This document shows, in pieces, positions 44,505 through 46,291 of a stretch of 46,291 bases of DNA. Each line of letters opens with the position of its first letter. Position 1 is the stretch's first letter. The DNA comes from an uncultured Pseudomonadota bacterium (GTDB lineage Bacteria > Desulfobacterota > Binatia > Binatales > Binataceae). A program made the position numbers and the translations under genes. The notes below the pieces were generated by a model. That model had not been told where the DNA came from. It was given only the letters and a program-made list of their open reading frames with translations, and searched no databases. Where the stretch lies: contig CALAOW010000115.1 of assembly GCA_937889395.1 (NCBI GenBank), positions 1-46,291 on the forward strand, read 5' to 3'.

Positions 44505-45281
44505 CTACCCTATCAGGCCGGTCAGCGGGCTGGACGCGGTCGCGTAGAGCTTGCGCTCGATTCGGCCGGCGCGATACGCCAGCCGCCCCGCCTCGACCGC
44601 AAGCTTCATCGCAAGCGCCATCGCAAGCGGGTCCTTCGCGCCCGCGATCGCGGTGTTCATCAGCACGCCGTCGCATCCGAGTTCCATCGCCTCGGCGGCG
44701 TCGGACGCGGTCCCCACGCCCGCATCGACGATCACCGGCACCTTCGCCTGTTCGATGATGATCGCAAGGTTGAACGGATTGCGGATTCCCAGGCCTGAGC
44801 CAATCGGCGCCGCCAGCGGCATCACCGCCACGCATCCGATCTCCTGGAGCCTCAGGCAAGTCACCGGATCGTCGGTGGCATACGGCATCACCTTGAATCC
44901 CTCCTTGACGAGGACGCGGGCCGCTTCGATCGTCGCAACGACATCGGGAAACAGCGTCCGCTTGTCGCCGATCACCTCGAGCTTCACCAGTTCGCCCACG
45001 CCGACCTCGCGCGCGAGGCGGCAGGTGCGAACCGCCTCGTCGGCGGTGAAGCATCCGGCGGTGTTGGGAAGAATCTGGTAGCGCTTGGGATCGAGATAGT
45101 CGAGCAGATTTTCCTTGCCGCGATCGGTGATGTTCACGCGCCGCACCGCGACCGTCACGATTTCGGCGCCGCTTGCTTCGACGGCAGCCTTGGTCTCGGC
45201 GAAGTCGCGATACTTGCCGGTGCCGACGATCAGACGCGATTGGAATTTCAGCCCGCCCAATTCAAATGGAGTGTCCTGCAT
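44505..45281 (-). CDS. thiG: thiazole synthase
   Basis: ThiG builds the thiazole phosphate ring of thiamine from DXP, dehydroglycine/glycine imine and ThiS thiocarboxylate. The 258-aa barrel begins [19 protein letters not shown]. The Schiff-base lysine is in LVKLEVIGD (Lys100). Phosphate and ring loops are [40 protein letters not shown] and [18 protein letters not shown]. All are near-canonical. The thiS gene ends 23 bases upstream and thiE follows by six bases. No thiH or thiO is in the window, so the source of dehydroglycine must be elsewhere. Confidence 0.95.
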   Translation of the reverse strand: MQDTPFELGGLKFQSRLIVGTGKYRDFAETKAAVEASGAEIVTVAVRRVNITDRGKENLLDYLDPKRYQILPNTAGCFTADEAVRTCRLAREVGVGELVKLEVIGDKRTLFPDVVATIEAARVLVKEGFKVMPYATDDPVTCLRLQEIGCVAVMPLAAPIGSGLGIRNPFNLAIIIEQAKVPVIVDAGVGTASDAAEAMELGCDGVLMNTAIAGAKDPLAMALAMKLAVEAGRLAYRAGRIERKLYATASSPLTGLIG

Positions 45282-45304
45282 ATTTTGCCTTGCGGTTTCG
45301 GCGA

Positions 45305-45523
45305 CTAACCGCCGCCGACGAAGTTGATTATCTCGACATGGTCGCCCGCCCTTACAATAGTCTCATCGTATCTGGCCCTGGGCACGATCTCATGGTTGAG
45401 CTCGACGGCCACGCGGCCGCGGCGCATGCTCAGGCGTTCCAGCAGGGCGGTCAGGGCGGTGTCACCGTCGAGAGGGTACGGGTCGCCGTTGAGTGTGATT
45501 GAGGTTGCGATGGAATCCGACAT
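45305..45523 (-). CDS. thiS: sulfur-carrier protein ThiS
   Basis: This 72-aa ubiquitin-like protein ends in VGGG; the terminal glycine is thiocarboxylated and hands sulfur to Thi[25 protein letters not shown] and [35 protein letters not shown] are the family pattern. The ATG at 45523 lies ten bases after GGGAAG, which is part of the 3' arm of a strong hairpin (45530-45556), so its translation is probably controlled by the riboswitch. It is the first gene of the thi operon. Confidence 0.93.
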   Translation of the reverse strand: MSDSIATSITLNGDPYPLDGDTALTALLERLSMRRGRVAVELNHEIVPRARYDETIVRAGDHVEIINFVGGG

Positions 45524-45529
45524 TTTTGA

Positions 45530-45581
45530 GCCGCTTCCCTCGTATTGGGAAGCGGCCCGGGCGCAACCGCTAAGGTTGCGC
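45530..45581 (-). promoter_or_regulatory. two hairpins forming the thi expression platform
   Basis: On the minus strand the aptamer is followed by two perfect stems. The first is GCGCAACC/GGTTGCGC with a five-base loop (45581-45561). The second is GCCGCTTCCC/GGGAAGCGGC with a seven-base loop (45556-45530). The 3' arm of the second contains GGGAAG, the likely Shine-Dalgarno of thiS. No U-tract follows, so control of translation fits better than termination. Confidence 0.7.
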
Positions 45582-45582
45582 T

Positions 45583-45665
45583 GTCGGCTTCCCTACGCCG
45601 GCATTACCCGGATCAGGTTCGAGGGGTTCCCGCAGGATCTCAGTGCGTAACGCACACCCCCAGCC
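45583..45665 (-). ncRNA. TPP riboswitch aptamer (THI element)
   Basis: Reading the minus strand from about 45665, the conserved THI-box blocks occur in order: GGGGGTG, a GTGCG-TTA-CGCAC stem, CTGAGATC, GGAACCCC, then GAACCTGATCCGGGTAATGC and CGGCGTAGGGAAGCC. The outer P1 helix can form between GGCT and AGCC. The element binds thiamine pyrophosphate and lies directly before thiS-thiG-thiE, which is exactly the pathway it usually controls. It begins about where the promoter at 45673-45702 would start transcription. Confidence 0.95.
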
Positions 45666-45672
45666 CAATCCG

Positions 45673-45702
45673 ACTATACGATCAAGCTCGCGAGATTGTC
45701 AA
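45673..45702 (-). promoter_or_regulatory. sigma70-type promoter of the thi operon
   Basis: On the minus strand TTGACA (45702-45697) is a perfect -35 box. After an 18-base spacer comes TATAGT (45678-45673) as -10. Transcription should begin near 45665, at the first bases of the TPP riboswitch. The stretch from here to 45871 shows no gene. Confidence 0.8.
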
Positions 45703-45871
45703 AAAACGCGCGACGCCGCGCGCGGCTCGGTATGAGTCCCGAAATCGCTCGCGGGTCTGAGGTGCGCGCGGGAACGGCGTCCACCGATCAGCGATTCAAG
45801 GATGCTGTGCTCGAATTCCTCCGCGTCGCCCCCGCTAGGCGCCTGATTTCCAAGCTGACAGGGGGGTTAGT

Positions 45872-45909
45872 TGGTCGGGGTGGCCGGATTTGAACCGGCG
45901 GTCACACGC
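45872..45909 (-). other. 3' fragment of a tRNA-Pro gene (probable attachment site)
   Basis: On the minus strand this reads TGACC, then a perfect T arm GCCGG-TTCAAAT-CCGGC (45899-45883), then CACCCCG ACCA ending at 45872. CACCCCGACCA is the 3' end of bacterial tRNA-Pro, whose 5' acceptor strand is CGGGGTG. No such 5' part, D arm or anticodon arm is found upstream; the sequence turns into the HigBA control region. It is therefore only the end of the gene, as is left behind by elements integrating at the 3' end of a tRNA. Confidence 0.8.
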
Positions 45910-45938
45910 TTGCCGAATATCTCAATATGAGATAGACT
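45910..45938 (+). promoter_or_regulatory. higBA promoter with operator palindrome in the spacer
   Basis: TTGCCG (45910-45915) and TAGACT (45933-45938) are spaced by 17 bases and match the sigma70 boxes at four of six positions each. The spacer contains TATCTCAATATGAGATA (45918-45934), a perfect 7-bp inverted repeat around ATA. A HigA dimer binding there would block RNA polymerase. The predicted transcription start is close to the higB GTG at 45947, so the message may be almost leaderless. Confidence 0.65.
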
Positions 45939-45946
45939 AAAAGCTG

Positions 45947-46246
45947 GTGCACGTTATTTCGCAGAAGGCGCTGCGGGAGTTCGCAAGGAAGCACGCCGAC
46001 GCCGCGACGCCGCTGGGAGCGTGGCTGAAGCTGGCACGGCGCGGGCACTTTCAGAATCTCGCCGAGTTGAAGCGAACCTTCGCCAGCGTGGACATGGTTC
46101 GGGTGAAAGGCCGCGATTTTTACGTCTTCAACATCGGCGGGAACAAATTCCGGCTGGTCGCTGCGATACACTTCAACACCCAGCGCTTGTTCGTGCGCCA
46201 CATATTGACGCACGCGGACTACAACACCGAGAGGTGGAAACAATGA
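45947..46246 (+). CDS. higB: HigB-family toxin (mRNA interferase)
   Basis: The 99-aa product fits the HigB toxin family of RelE-like ribosome-dependent RNases. It has MHVISQKALREFARKHADA at the N-terminus, PLGAWLKLARRGHFQNLAELK in the middle, then DFYVFNIGGNKFRLVAAIHF and RLFVRHILTHADYNTERWKQ. FNIGGNKFRL and THADY are the diagnostic segments. The start is GTG at 45947. Toxin-first order with an ATGA overlap into the antitoxin is typical of higBA. It lies directly beside a tRNA-Pro fragment, so it is probably the edge gene of an integrated element. Confidence 0.9.
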   Translation: MHVISQKALREFARKHADAATPLGAWLKLARRGHFQNLAELKRTFASVDMVRVKGRDFYVFNIGGNKFRLVAAIHFNTQRLFVRHILTHADYNTERWKQ

Positions 46247-46291
46247 AGACTCGGACTGCCATTCGGACTCTGAAGAAACCCGATTCGCTGG
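46243..46291 (+). CDS. higA: HigA-like antitoxin, 5' end only
   Basis: The ATG at 46243 overlaps the higB stop by four bases. The 16 codons present (MKTRTAIRTLKKPDSL) run off the window. No helix-turn-helix is visible in this part; the identification rests on position after higB and on the operator upstream. HigA would neutralise the toxin and repress the promoter at 45910-45938. Confidence 0.6.
   Translation, partial: MKTRTAIRTLKKPDSL

Noticed and set aside
45696-45893. Short plus-strand open frame upstream of the tRNA fragment
   Set aside because: It overlaps the thi promoter and the tRNA fragment on the other strand and has no ribosome-binding site or known motif.
45872-45960. A complete or intron-split tRNA-Pro
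   Set aside because: No CGGGGTG acceptor strand, D arm or anticodon arm is found on the minus strand upstream of the T arm; the HigB coding region follows instead.

Overview
The window is GC-rich bacterial chromosome with tightly packed genes and short overlaps. It points to a free-living Gram-negative organism: there are lipoprotein signals, a SurA-type periplasmic isomerase, Mpl and LD-carboxypeptidase for peptidoglycan recycling, an NlpD-like LysM/M23 lipoprotein next to pcm, and an LLM-class flavin oxidoreductase beside a CaiB/BaiF CoA-transferase. The run mfd / surA-like / pdxA / uvrA and the general gene mix suggest a lineage related to Deltaproteobacteria, such as Desulfobacterota or Binatota. 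That placement is inference, because there is no rRNA or marker alignment here.

Layout. 1-470: an AT-rich stretch and a small basic protein. 533-3958: a methyltransferase, an LLM oxidoreductase, a secreted DUF2141 protein and a quinone oxidoreductase. 4084-7628: ldcA, a serine beta-lactamase-fold hydrolase and mpl, which read as a peptidoglycan-recycling operon. 7748-8755 (minus): a D-2-hydroxyacid dehydrogenase. 8887-18523 (plus): an exported PDZ protein, then mfd, a SurA-like lipoprotein, pdxA and uvrA almost without gaps. 18539-21913 (minus): an M16 peptidase pair (one active, one lacking the zinc motif) and a DUF488 protein whose start seems to be CTG. 22176-24257: a NorD-like VWA protein. 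24534-27379 (minus): eno-gpmI with a TGATG junction. 27481-30544: a beta-propeller-repeat protein, a CaiB-type CoA-transferase and a methyltransferase. 30548-37276 (minus): alr, purH, purD, a Sua5/TsaC protein, DUF1015 and a histidine phosphatase.

37437-39860 is an accessory patch of visibly lower GC. It holds a small membrane protein, a CsbD-like protein, a DUF3309 peptide and a PAP2 phosphatase. The PAP2 gene lies between two copies of the promoter and first ~110 coding bases of pcm; the left copy is frameshifted and the right one starts the intact pcm. Next comes a plus-strand run: pcm, an nlpD-like gene, apt, a CDF transporter and a membrane-anchored redoxin. A convergent thiS-thiG-thiE operon follows, with a clear sigma70-type promoter and a TPP riboswitch.

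The right end (45872-46291) holds the 3' fragment of a tRNA-Pro, next to a HigBA toxin-antitoxin module whose promoter spacer contains a perfect 7-bp inverted repeat. The orientation of the fragment implies that an integrated element begins there and continues beyond the window. I found no CRISPR array, rRNA, complete tRNA or transposase. The most unusual structures are the duplicated pcm 5' end around the PAP2 gene and the tRNA-Pro/HigBA island edge. I do not see a clearly new multi-gene defence or metabolic system.
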